From an uncultured Alcanivorax sp. (lineage in GTDB: Bacteria; Pseudomonadota; Gammaproteobacteria; Pseudomonadales; Alcanivoracaceae), in the NCBI RefSeq assembly GCF_947258575.1, contig NZ_CAMYIV010000011.1, forward strand, positions 62,001-126,000: a stretch of 64,000 nt of DNA, in the 5' to 3' direction. Position 1 is the stretch's first letter. The number at the start of each line of letters is the position of its first letter. Shown in pieces: positions 9,797 through 17,470 of this stretch. The notes below the pieces were generated by a model that was not told where the DNA came from, searched no databases, and saw only the letters and a program-made list of their open reading frames with translations. Both the position numbers and the translations under genes were made by a program.

Positions 9797-9806
9797 GCTT
9801 TGAGGT

Positions 9807-9832
9807 AAGTGCCCGAAAAATCAGGGACTTTT
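9807..9832 (+). terminator. Possible terminator after glpK
   Basis: AAGTGCCC pairs with GGGACTT with one bulged base, followed by a short interrupted T-tract. It is weak and may not be functional. Confidence 0.35.
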
Positions 9833-9996
9833 GTGCCACTTTTTTCATTGGCATGGCGATGGACGGTCCGGTTTCAGGGATGAAAACTGTGACGCGGTAG
9901 ACATTTAGGGTTAGAGTTCACCCAACAATAATACTAAATTGCTACCAACGGGTGCGACTGATAGTGGGGATGGTCGCACCGGATCGGGAATCCGGC

Positions 9997-11100
9997 ATGG
10001 ATCAATCGTTAACGCTTAACCCTGCAGCCTTGCAGTCCCAGCGACTGCGCCGGGTACTGTTCGCCATACTGGCCGGTGGCAGTGCCCACACCCTGTTGTG
10101 CTGGATCTCCCTGCAGCTGGACTTCTTCCGTGGCGGCTCCTCCCTGTTTTATGCCTTGTTCGGTGCCATCTGGGTGGGGCATCTGGGCTTCATCCTGTTT
10201 ATGTTGCTGGGGCTCAATCGTCGTCTTTCCGAACCGTCCATGATCATGCCGCTAATGGTCTGGTCCACCACGGGTATCCTGTTGACGGCCCTGGTGGTGG
10301 ACCAGGTGCGCCTGTGCGTGATGATGATTTTCTTTGCCATTGTCCAGATGGGGGTGTTGCAGGCGTCATTCCGGCAATTTGCCAGGCTGGCCGCCTACTG
10401 CGTATTTGGTTATGCGGTGATTCTCGGTGTCGTCTCCGGGTACTGGCCGGAGGTGGTGGACCTGCGCGGTGAATGGATTCAGTGGGGCCTGTTTTCGGCC
10501 ATGGTACTGGCGGTGATTCTGCTGGCATCGGAAATCTCCACCATTCGCTCCCAGTTGAGCCGACGCAACCTGCAACTGGCCGACATTGTCGAGCGTATCC
10601 ACGACATGGCGGTGAAGGACGAGATGACCGGATTTTATCGGCGCCGCCACGCCATGGAGCTATTGGGTAAAGCCTGTGGGCAAGCTGCCCGGGGCGCTTA
10701 CCAACTGGGCGTGGTGTACCTGGACCTGGATCACTTCAAGCGCATCAACGACCAGTATGGCCATCGGGTGGGGGATCTGGTGCTGGAGCGGTTTGCCGAA
10801 GTGTCACGCCGTCATTTGAGTGGCCAGGATTTTGCGGCTCGTCTGGGCGGTGAAGAATTCATGCTGGTCTTGCCGGTCAGTGATCCGGAAGAGGCCAGCA
10901 ATCTGGCGGAGGGGATCCTGCTGGGCATGCGCAGCCAGCGTTTCAAGGAAGCGCCGGGGCTCAGCGTCACGGTGTCGGCGGGCCTGGCCATGTACCATCG
11001 CGAGGAAACACCGGAGCAAGTGGTTCTGCGGGCGGATCGGGCTCTCTATCAGGCCAAGGAATCCGGTCGCGACAAACTGGTGGTGGAGCAGGGCGCATGA
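9997..11100 (+). CDS. Membrane diguanylate cyclase (GGDEF), copy 1
   Basis: Predicted to make cyclic di-GMP from two GTP. 367 aa from the ATG at 9997; a GTG at 9952 would add 15 residues, but the shorter start aligns with the paralogue that follows. The N-terminal 200 or so residues hold five or six hydrophobic helices that may sense a membrane signal. A short helical linker leads to the GGDEF domain with DEMTGFYRRRH, the metal/substrate DLDHFKRIND and active-site RLGGEEF. The product-inhibition site RxxD is absent: the residues there are SGQD. It overlaps the next gene by four bases (ATGA), so the two are translationally coupled tandem paralogues. Confidence 0.9.
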   Translation: MDQSLTLNPAALQSQRLRRVLFAILAGGSAHTLLCWISLQLDFFRGGSSLFYALFGAIWVGHLGFILFMLLGLNRRLSEPSMIMPLMVWSTTGILLTALVVDQVRLCVMMIFFAIVQMGVLQASFRQFARLAAYCVFGYAVILGVVSGYWPEVVDLRGEWIQWGLFSAMVLAVILLASEISTIRSQLSRRNLQLADIVERIHDMAVKDEMTGFYRRRHAMELLGKACGQAARGAYQLGVVYLDLDHFKRINDQYGHRVGDLVLERFAEVSRRHLSGQDFAARLGGEEFMLVLPVSDPEEASNLAEGILLGMRSQRFKEAPGLSVTVSAGLAMYHREETPEQVVLRADRALYQAKESGRDKLVVEQGA

Positions 11101-12200
11101 ATCAGGATTTGCGGCAGGCGGAAAAGCTGACCCTCAGCGAAAAGCGGCTGTTAAAACGACACAGTCGTTCGGCCATGGCGATCATGGCCATGCATACCTT
11201 GCTGTGTGTGGTGTATTTCCAGTTCGGTTATTTTGCGGTGGAACTGGAGCAGGGACTGTTGATGCTGTTTGTGGTCTGGGCATCGCTGTTTGCCTACCAG
11301 TTACTGCTTGCCACGGGTTGGACCCTGCGCCTCAGTGAGCCCAGTCTGTCGCTGCCCATGGTGCTGCATTTCATGGTCGTCTTCATGGTCTCCGGCTACT
11401 ACGTGGACGAGTTTCGACTCAGTGTCGTTACCCTGTTCTTCGCCGGTTTGTTGCTGGCGTCGTTCCGGCTTTCCGGCAAGGTGATGATCGGAGTGGCGAT
11501 GCTGGCCAGCGTCGCCTACGCGATGATGTTGTGGTTGGCCATGAATGACCGCTGGGTGGAGCTGAGCTTTTCCGTGGAGGCCTTGCAGTGGCTGGTGTTC
11601 TCCATGATTTCAGTAAGCTTTGCGATCACCGGTGGTGGCATCAATCGTCTGCGCGATGCGCTGGCCGACAAGAATCATCAACTGGCCCGTGCGGTGGAGC
11701 AGGTCCGCGAAATGGCGATCCGTGATGACCTGACCGGCTTGTTCAATCGTCGCCACCTGCTGGAAATACTGGAGCGCCAGCGGGCACTGTTCAGCCGCAA
11801 GGGCCTGCCCTTTGCCATCTGCTATGTGGATCTGGATCACTTCAAGCAGATCAATGACCGCCATGGCCATGATTGGGGTGACCGGGTATTGCGTCGCTTT
11901 TCTGCGCTGGCGCTGGCGGGCATGCGTGACGGGGATTTCTTCGGCCGTCTCGGCGGCGAGGAATTTCTGCTGATCCTGCCGCAAAGCAATGAACAGGGCG
12001 CCTTGCGGGTCGCCGAGCGGCTGCGTGAGCGTTGGCGCGAAGAAAGCTTCGGCCAGGAAGGCGGCCCCAACGTCGTGAGTCTCTCCGTCGGCGTTGCCGC
12101 CTGCCAGGAAGACGAAACCGTGGACGAATTACTCAATCGGGCGGATCAGGGACTGTACCGGGCCAAGTCCGGGGGGCGGAATCAGAGCCGAGTGGCGTGA
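11097..12200 (+). CDS. Membrane diguanylate cyclase (GGDEF), copy 2
   Basis: Tandem paralogue of the previous gene, also 367 aa, with the same plan: N-terminal membrane domain of several helices (about 30-190), linker, and a C-terminal GGDEF domain (RDDLTGLFNRRHLLEIL, DLDHFKQIND, RLGGEEFLLILP). Unlike copy 1 it keeps an RxxD inhibitory site (RDGD, five residues before GGEEF), so it should be feedback-inhibited by cyclic di-GMP while its twin is not. Translation is coupled through the ATGA overlap. The gene ends at a heptamer-armed palindrome. The likely origin is a local duplication; the signal sensed is unknown. Confidence 0.9.
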   Translation: MNQDLRQAEKLTLSEKRLLKRHSRSAMAIMAMHTLLCVVYFQFGYFAVELEQGLLMLFVVWASLFAYQLLLATGWTLRLSEPSLSLPMVLHFMVVFMVSGYYVDEFRLSVVTLFFAGLLLASFRLSGKVMIGVAMLASVAYAMMLWLAMNDRWVELSFSVEALQWLVFSMISVSFAITGGGINRLRDALADKNHQLARAVEQVREMAIRDDLTGLFNRRHLLEILERQRALFSRKGLPFAICYVDLDHFKQINDRHGHDWGDRVLRRFSALALAGMRDGDFFGRLGGEEFLLILPQSNEQGALRVAERLRERWREESFGQEGGPNVVSLSVGVAACQEDETVDELLNRADQGLYRAKSGGRNQSRVA

Positions 12201-12203
12201 AAA

Positions 12204-12366
12204 GGCAGTGAATAGTTAACAGTGAACAGTTAATAGTTCGCGCCTGACTTTTGTTCTGTCTTCAAACGCATGAGGCCGCGCCCGAAATCTGGGCGCGGCC
12301 TCATGCGTTTGAAATTCGCGGTCGTCTTTCTCGTGCGCTGTTCACTGTTCACTGTTAACTATTCAC
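12204..12366. repeat. AAYAGTK-heptamer palindrome with GC-rich core hairpin (element C)
   Basis: Left arm: four tandem heptamers (AATAGTT, AACAGTG, AACAGTT, AATAGTT; 12211-12238). Core: a perfect 22-pair hairpin, 12262-12283 with 12291-12312, loop gaaatct. Right arm: the complementary heptamers CACTGTT, CACTGTT, AACTATT (12343-12363). It lies between converging genes and its right arm supplies the stop codon of the ABC ATPase gene on the minus strand. Confidence 0.85.
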
Positions 12367-13411
12367 TAACCGTGAACGCTACCAGATGCTTGGTCGCCAA
12401 CCGCACATGCAACGCATCGCCTTCCACCACATTAGTGTGGCTGTCGGTCTGGCAGAGCAGGGTTTCTGCGGCGCCGACGCGCAGGTGGTAGAGGATGGTG
12501 GCGCCGGTGAACTGGCGGCGGGTGACAGGTAGCGCCAGTTGCGCGCTTTCGTCGGCGATCACATCTTCCGGTCGTAACAGTACGTCGACGTTGCCCCCGG
12601 GGGTCAGGGTCGTCTTGCTGCGTCCGGTGAGCTCTCCCAGACTGGTCCTGACCGTGTTTTCATCCACTACCTCACCACGCAGAAAAGAACCATAGCCGGC
12701 GAACTCCGCCACGAAGCGGTTGGCCGGGGCGTGGTAAATGTTGTACGGCGTGTCCCATTGTTCCAGCTGCCCCTGGTGCATTACGCCCACCCGGTCGGCC
12801 AGGGCAAAGGCTTCTTCCTGATCGTGGGTAACCAGCAGGGCGGTGACGTTCTCCTGGCGGAGAATGTCGCCCAGCTCGCGGGCCAGTGCCCGGCGCAGGT
12901 CCAGGTCGAGGCTGGCAAAGGGTTCGTCCAGCAGTAGCAGGGCAGGGCGAGGAGCCAGTGCCCGAGCCAGCGCCACACGCTGTTGCTGGCCGCCGGACAG
13001 TTCATGGGGGTAACGGTCTTCCATGCCAGACAGTCGCACGCGGTCCAGGCATTCGCTGACCCGCAGGCGCTGTTGCTCACGGGGTTGTTTGCGCAGCCCG
13101 AAGGCCACGTTGTCGGCCACGGTCAGGTGGGGGAAAAGAGCGTGTTCCTGGAACACCATGCCCAGTCCGCGTTTTTCCGGGGGGAGCTGGCGACTACGGC
13201 TGGACACCTGGCGACCCTGGATATGAATGCTGCCACCGGTGACCGGTTCCAGCCCGGCAATGGCGCGCAGAGTGGTGGTTTTGCCACAGCCGCTGGGCCC
13301 CAGCAGACAGGCAATTTCACCGGCTGCCAGTTCCAGGCTCAGATCCTTTACCACGGCCTGCTGGTGGTAGCCGCAGGCCAGGTTGTCGAGGGTAAGCAGC
13401 GGCGGGTTCAT
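12359..13411 (-). CDS. ABC transporter ATP-binding protein, Fe(III)/spermidine (FbpC/PotA) type
   Basis: ATPase subunit of an import system, 350 aa from the ATG at 13411. Walker A LLGPSGCGKTT, Q-loop VFQEHALFPHLTV, signature LSGGQQQRVALARAL, Walker B LLLLDEPFASLD and switch His in VTHDQEEA are all intact. The 110 or so C-terminal residues fit a TOBE-type regulatory domain, as in ferric-iron, sulfate or polyamine importers (FbpC, CysA, PotA). It is an orphan: no permease or binding protein is in the window, so the substrate is unknown. The last residues (VSE) and the stop codon lie inside the heptamer repeat, suggesting that the repeat insertion reshaped the C-terminus. Confidence 0.88.
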   Translation of the reverse strand: MNPPLLTLDNLACGYHQQAVVKDLSLELAAGEIACLLGPSGCGKTTTLRAIAGLEPVTGGSIHIQGRQVSSRSRQLPPEKRGLGMVFQEHALFPHLTVADNVAFGLRKQPREQQRLRVSECLDRVRLSGMEDRYPHELSGGQQQRVALARALAPRPALLLLDEPFASLDLDLRRALARELGDILRQENVTALLVTHDQEEAFALADRVGVMHQGQLEQWDTPYNIYHAPANRFVAEFAGYGSFLRGEVVDENTVRTSLGELTGRSKTTLTPGGNVDVLLRPEDVIADESAQLALPVTRRQFTGATILYHLRVGAAETLLCQTDSHTNVVEGDALHVRLATKHLVAFTVSE

Positions 13412-13510
13412 AGCGTTGGCGCCTCTCGGGATGTTGGAGCCTGGGCTCGCGGGGCAAAAGCCGTAAAGCCTTTGCCTTGCAGGCAAGGCTGCAACGGTTA
13501 CGGGGGAGTG

Positions 13511-14419
13511 TCAGTGCTGACCTGTCAGCAGGAACTCCAGCAGGGCCTTCTGGGCATGCAGGCGGTTTTCCGCTTCATCCCACACCACTGAGCGCGGGTC
13601 GTCCATCATCTCGTGGCTGACTTCCTCGCCGCGGTGGGCAGGCAGGCAGTGCATGAAGAGGGCGTCCGGATCGGCACGGTCCATCAGTTCCGGGGTGACC
13701 TGGTAGCCTTCAAACGCATTAAGACGGGTCTGCTGTTCGTCTTCCTGGCCCATGGATGCCCACACGTCGGTGACCACCAGATGCGCCCCTTTTACCGCTT
13801 CGGTGACGTCTGCTTCGAGACTAACCCGTTCCGGGTAACGGTTGAGCAGTTCGCCGTCCGGTTCAAAGCTGGTGGGGCTGCTGATCACCAGTTCGAAGTC
13901 AAACTGGTTGGCGGCGTTGATATAGCTGGCACACATGTTGTTGCCGTCGCCGACCCAGACCACTTTCTTGCCCTGAATGCTGCCGCGATGCTCCACAAAG
14001 GTCTGCATGTCGGCCAGCAACTGGCAGGGGTGGAAATCGTCGGTGAGCGCATTGATCACCGGCACCGCCGAATGCGCGGCAAAGGTTTCCACGGTGGCGT
14101 GGTCGAAGGTGCGGATCATGACCGCGTCCACCATGCGTGACAGCACGCGGGCGGAGTCCTCGATGGGCTCACCACGACCGAGCTGGGTGTCCCGTGGCGA
14201 CAGGAAGATGCTGGAGCCGCCGAAGTGGGTCATCGCCACTTCAAAGGACACCCGGGTGCGGGTGGAGGATTTCTCGAAGATCATGCCCAGGGTCTTGCCC
14301 TGCAGTGGCGTATGGCTCTGGCCATTGCGCAGCATGGTTTTCAGTTCAATGGCGCGCTGGATCAGGTAGCCCAGCTCGTCCCGGCTCAGATCGGTGAGCG
14401 TCAGGAAGTGGCGGGTCAT
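13511..14419 (-). CDS. argF: Ornithine carbamoyltransferase
   Basis: Makes citrulline from ornithine and carbamoyl phosphate, the sixth step of arginine synthesis. 302 aa. The carbamoyl-phosphate loop SSTRTRVSF, the [11 protein letters not shown] segment, the SMG loop (WASMGQEDE) and the ornithine-binding catalytic MHCLPAHRG motif are all present. A strong AGGAGG precedes the ATG, and the start overlaps the argD stop by four bases, so argD-argF form a coupled pair. With argG at 23 kb the window holds three arginine-pathway genes in two transcription units. Confidence 0.95.
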   Translation of the reverse strand: MTRHFLTLTDLSRDELGYLIQRAIELKTMLRNGQSHTPLQGKTLGMIFEKSSTRTRVSFEVAMTHFGGSSIFLSPRDTQLGRGEPIEDSARVLSRMVDAVMIRTFDHATVETFAAHSAVPVINALTDDFHPCQLLADMQTFVEHRGSIQGKKVVWVGDGNNMCASYINAANQFDFELVISSPTSFEPDGELLNRYPERVSLEADVTEAVKGAHLVVTDVWASMGQEDEQQTRLNAFEGYQVTPELMDRADPDALFMHCLPAHRGEEVSHEMMDDPRSVVWDEAENRLHAQKALLEFLLTGQH

Positions 14420-15597
14420 GCGACCTCCTGTTCGTTGGCGAAGTCATGAATGATCTGGGAGAGGGTATCTACCAGGTGTTGCATTTCTGTCTGGCTGATC
14501 ACCAGTGGCGGCAGCAGCCTCACTACAGAACCTGCAGTGACGTTGATCAGTAGCCCGGCTTCCCGAGCCCGGTTGACCAGCTCGGCGCAAGGGCGATCCA
14601 ATTGGATTCCCATCATCAGTCCACGCTGACGGATTTCGGTAATCATAGGCAGATCGGCAAAAGACCGGGTGAAGGCCTCTTTGAGCCAGGCACCCTTGCC
14701 GGCCACGCCATCCACCACGTCGTCGGTGAGGGTGTTGACCACGGTCAGGGCGGTGGCGCAGCCCAGCGGGTTGCCGCCGTAGGTGCTGCCGTGGTTGCCT
14801 GGGCCGAACACGCCGTCGGCCTTGCCGGCCACCAGGCAGGCGCCGATAGGGAAACCGTTGCCCAGGCCCTTGGCGGTGGTCAGCACGTCCGGGGTGACCT
14901 TGTCGCCCAGGCAGGCGAAGTAATCGCCGGTCCGGCCATTGCCGGACTGGATCTCGTCCAGCATCAGCAGCCAGTCCCGTTCATCGCACAGGGCTCGCAG
15001 GCCGGGCAGATAATCGCTGGCAGGGATATTGATGCCGCCTTCGCCCTGTATCGGCTCGACCAATACGGCGACAACATCCGGGTTGTCGGCCAGGGCGCGC
15101 ACCGCGTCCAGATCGTTAAAGGGCACCCGGACAAAGCCGTCGAGCAACGGCGCAAAGCCTTCCTGCACCTTGGCATTGGCGGTGGCGGACAGGGTGGCCA
15201 TGGTGCGGCCATGGAAACTGCCTTCCATTACCACCACGGTGGGACGACTGACGCCCTTGCGCTGGCCGAACAGGCGGGCAATCTTGATGGCCGCTTCATT
15301 GGCTTCGGCGCCGGAGTTGGAGAAGAACGCACTCTGCATGCCGCTCAATTCGCACAGTCGCTCGGCCAGCGCTTCCTGAGTTGGAATCCGGTAGAGGTTG
15401 GAGGTATGCATGAGCTGCCCGGCCTGATCGGCCAGGGTGCGGGTCACCGCTGGATGGCAGTGCCCCAGGTTGCAGACCCCGATACCTGAGATGGCATCCA
15501 TATATTTGTGGCCGGCTTCATCAAAGAGCCATACCCCTTCACCGCGCACAAACGCCAGTGGCTGCCGTGCGTAGGTGGGAATCAGATATTGCGACAT
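14416..15597 (-). CDS. argD: Acetylornithine aminotransferase
   Basis: PLP-dependent class III aminotransferase converting N-acetylglutamate semialdehyde to N-acetylornithine; related enzymes also act on succinylornithine. 393 aa from the ATG at 15597 ([20 protein letters not shown]). Motifs: [53 protein letters not shown] and the PLP lysine in [15 protein letters not shown] reading extended to 15729 would run through a terminator hairpin and is rejected. There is no Shine-Dalgarno sequence: the 40 bases before the ATG are an ATTGRTA-like heptamer repeat, and an intrinsic terminator points toward the gene about 85 bases upstream. Both are unusual. Confidence 0.93.
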   Translation of the reverse strand: MSQYLIPTYARQPLAFVRGEGVWLFDEAGHKYMDAISGIGVCNLGHCHPAVTRTLADQAGQLMHTSNLYRIPTQEALAERLCELSGMQSAFFSNSGAEANEAAIKIARLFGQRKGVSRPTVVVMEGSFHGRTMATLSATANAKVQEGFAPLLDGFVRVPFNDLDAVRALADNPDVVAVLVEPIQGEGGINIPASDYLPGLRALCDERDWLLMLDEIQSGNGRTGDYFACLGDKVTPDVLTTAKGLGNGFPIGACLVAGKADGVFGPGNHGSTYGGNPLGCATALTVVNTLTDDVVDGVAGKGAWLKEAFTRSFADLPMITEIRQRGLMMGIQLDRPCAELVNRAREAGLLINVTAGSVVRLLPPLVISQTEMQHLVDTLSQIIHDFANEQEVA

Positions 15598-15605
15598 AAC
15601 AGGCA

Positions 15606-15633
15606 ATTGATAATTGGTAATAGAGAATTGATA
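15606..15633. repeat. ATTGRTA-like heptamer array in the argD leader
   Basis: Four contiguous heptamers, ATTGATA ATTGGTA ATAGAGA ATTGATA, lie nine bases from the argD start, where a ribosome-binding site would be expected. Confidence 0.7.
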
Positions 15634-15681
15634 ACGGGCACCGGACCGTTGATCACAGCACCGTCTGTACGCGTCCCAAAT

Positions 15682-15706
15682 AAAAAACGGCAGCCCAAGG
15701 CTGCCG
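15682..15706 (-). terminator. Terminator-like hairpin inside the argD leader
   Basis: On the minus strand a perfect eight-pair stem (CGGCAGCC with GGCTGCCG, three-base loop) is followed by TTTTTTATTT, pointing toward argD. A TATTAT -10-like hexamer lies only about 10 bases upstream, so transcripts would meet the hairpin at once. It may be an attenuator or a relic of a lost gene. Confidence 0.7.
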
Positions 15707-15732
15707 GAACCGCTGATAATAGCGCACAATTC

Positions 15733-15819
15733 AGTGAATAGTTAACAGTGAATGGTGAACAGCGGTAGGCTGTTGTTCTGTTTTTAGTTATTCACTATTC
15801 ACTATTAACTGTTAATTGC
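15733..15819. repeat. AAYAGTK-heptamer palindrome (element D)
   Basis: Left arm AATAGTT AACAGTG AATGGTG AACAGCG (15737-15764), right arm CACTATT CACTATT AACTGTT (15793-15813). It lacks the GC core hairpin of elements A-C and, unlike them, lies between divergent gene starts; the right arm ends a few bases before the hydantoinase ATG. Confidence 0.8.
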
Positions 15820-15823
15820 CTCT

Positions 15824-17374
15824 ATGAATCCTGTCCAGCTCAGTATTTTTGCCAATCGCCTGTCAGGGGTCTGTGATGAGATGGGCGCAGTGCTGAGGCT
15901 CAGTGCCCTGTCTCCCAATATCAAGGATCGCCTGGATTTCTCCTGCGCCATTTTCGATGCACAGGGCCGGCTGTGTGCCCAGGCGGCCCATATACCGGTG
16001 CATCTGGGGTCCATGGCCTACGCCATGGCGGATTTGGTCAGCGATCGGGATTGGCAGCCGGGTGACCTGCTGGTGGTCAATGATCCGTATCTGGGGGGCA
16101 CTCACTTGCCGGATGTCACCGTGGTGGCCCCGGTGTTCGGGGCTGCCAGCCTGATCGGCTTTGCCGTGACCCGGGCCCACCACGCCAATATTGGCGCCCA
16201 CAGCCCAGGCTCCATGCCGGTGTCCACCTGCCTGGACCAGGAAGGGATCGTTATTGCTCCCAGTTGGTTGAAACGGGCGGGCCAGTGGCAGGTGCCCTTG
16301 TGCCGGGAGTTGGCCGGGCTGGAGGAGAGCGGGGCTCTGCCGGTGGAGAGTCGCCGCTTCGCCGACTTTGTCGCCCAGGCCAGTGCCTGTGAGGCTGGTG
16401 CCCGGCGCCTGACGGAGTTGGCCGGCCAGCAAGCGGATCTGGTCGCCGCCTTTGATGCGCTCAACCGCTATGGCGAAAAGCGCGCCCGGGCCCGTATCGC
16501 GGCGTTACCGGATGGCTGTTTCCGGTTCCAGGATTACATGGACGACGATGGTCAGGGCCAGCAGGACATCGTCATTGCCGTCACCCTGACCATCGCCGGG
16601 GAGCAGGCAAGTCTGGATTTCTCCGGTACCGCTGACCAGGTGGCAGGCAACATCAACTGCCCGCTGTCGGTGGCGGCAGCCGCGGCCTATTACTGCTTTC
16701 GTTGCCTGATGGACGATGATGTGCCGGCGTGCGATGGCTTGTTCCGGCCCATCAGCCTGTCCGCCCCGCAAGGTTCTTTGTTGAATGCCAATCGTCCGGC
16801 GGCAGTGGCTGCGGGCAATGTGGAAACCAGCTCGCGGGTGGTGGATGTGGTGCTGGGGGCGCTGGCCCAGGCGGCACCCCAGGCGATCCCCGCCGCCAGC
16901 CAGGGCACCATGAACAATGTCGCCATGGGCGCGGCGGGTGACGATGGCTGGGACTATTACGAAACCATGGCTGGCGGCACGGGTGCCCATGCACGCGGAG
17001 CGGGGCTATCGGCGGTGCACAGTCATATGACCAATACCCTCAATACTCCCATCGAAAGCCTGGAATCCCATTATCCACTGCGGGTACACCGTTACCAGGT
17101 GCGTCGGGGCAGCGGCGGCCACGGCCAGTTTGTGGGCGGTGATGGCCTGGTGCGTGAGCTGGAGTTTCTGGGTGATGCCCAGGTGACTCTGCTCACCGAA
17201 CGTCGTCGTCATGCTCCCTGGGGGCTGGCTGGCGGAGAGAGCGGTGCGGTGGGGGAAAATCGCCACAATGGCAAGTTAATGCCGCCGAAAATCAGCTTTA
17301 CTGCTCGCGCCGGTGATCGTTTGCTGGTGGGGTCACCCGGTGGGGGCGGTTATTGCGATACGAAATGTAAATGA
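15824..17374 (+). CDS. Hydantoinase B/oxoprolinase family protein (orphan)
   Basis: Belongs to the HyuB family, whose members pair with a HyuA ATPase subunit to open hydantoins or oxoproline, or to carboxylate ketones, using ATP. 516 aa, a typical length for the B subunit. Visible family segments: LSPNIKDRLDFSCAIFD near the start, GDLLVVNDPYLGGTHLPD, the histidines in TRAHHANIGAHSPGSMP, and the glycine-rich C-terminus ending GSPGGGGY. No hyuA lies beside it: upstream is a repeat and divergent argD, downstream a TonB receptor. Either HyuA is encoded elsewhere or this is a single-subunit variant, so the substrate cannot be assigned. Confidence 0.85.
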   Translation: MNPVQLSIFANRLSGVCDEMGAVLRLSALSPNIKDRLDFSCAIFDAQGRLCAQAAHIPVHLGSMAYAMADLVSDRDWQPGDLLVVNDPYLGGTHLPDVTVVAPVFGAASLIGFAVTRAHHANIGAHSPGSMPVSTCLDQEGIVIAPSWLKRAGQWQVPLCRELAGLEESGALPVESRRFADFVAQASACEAGARRLTELAGQQADLVAAFDALNRYGEKRARARIAALPDGCFRFQDYMDDDGQGQQDIVIAVTLTIAGEQASLDFSGTADQVAGNINCPLSVAAAAAYYCFRCLMDDDVPACDGLFRPISLSAPQGSLLNANRPAAVAAGNVETSSRVVDVVLGALAQAAPQAIPAASQGTMNNVAMGAAGDDGWDYYETMAGGTGAHARGAGLSAVHSHMTNTLNTPIESLESHYPLRVHRYQVRRGSGGHGQFVGGDGLVRELEFLGDAQVTLLTERRRHAPWGLAGGESGAVGENRHNGKLMPPKISFTARAGDRLLVGSPGGGGYCDTKCK

Positions 17375-17385
17375 GAATGATAGTG
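17367..17385 (+). promoter_or_regulatory. Candidate Fur box before the FecA-like gene
   Basis: GTAAATGAGAATGATAGTG matches 12 of 19 positions of the Fur consensus GATAATGATAATCATTATC. It overlaps the hydantoinase stop codon and lies about 85 bases before the receptor start. Iron control would suit a FecA-type receptor. Confidence 0.5.
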
Positions 17386-17470
17386 GATTGCCATTGATTC
17401 TTTTTCATTGTATCTTCCCTGCGCTTACCATCTTTACAATTTTTGCAATTGCGTTGGGAAGGACAAAATC

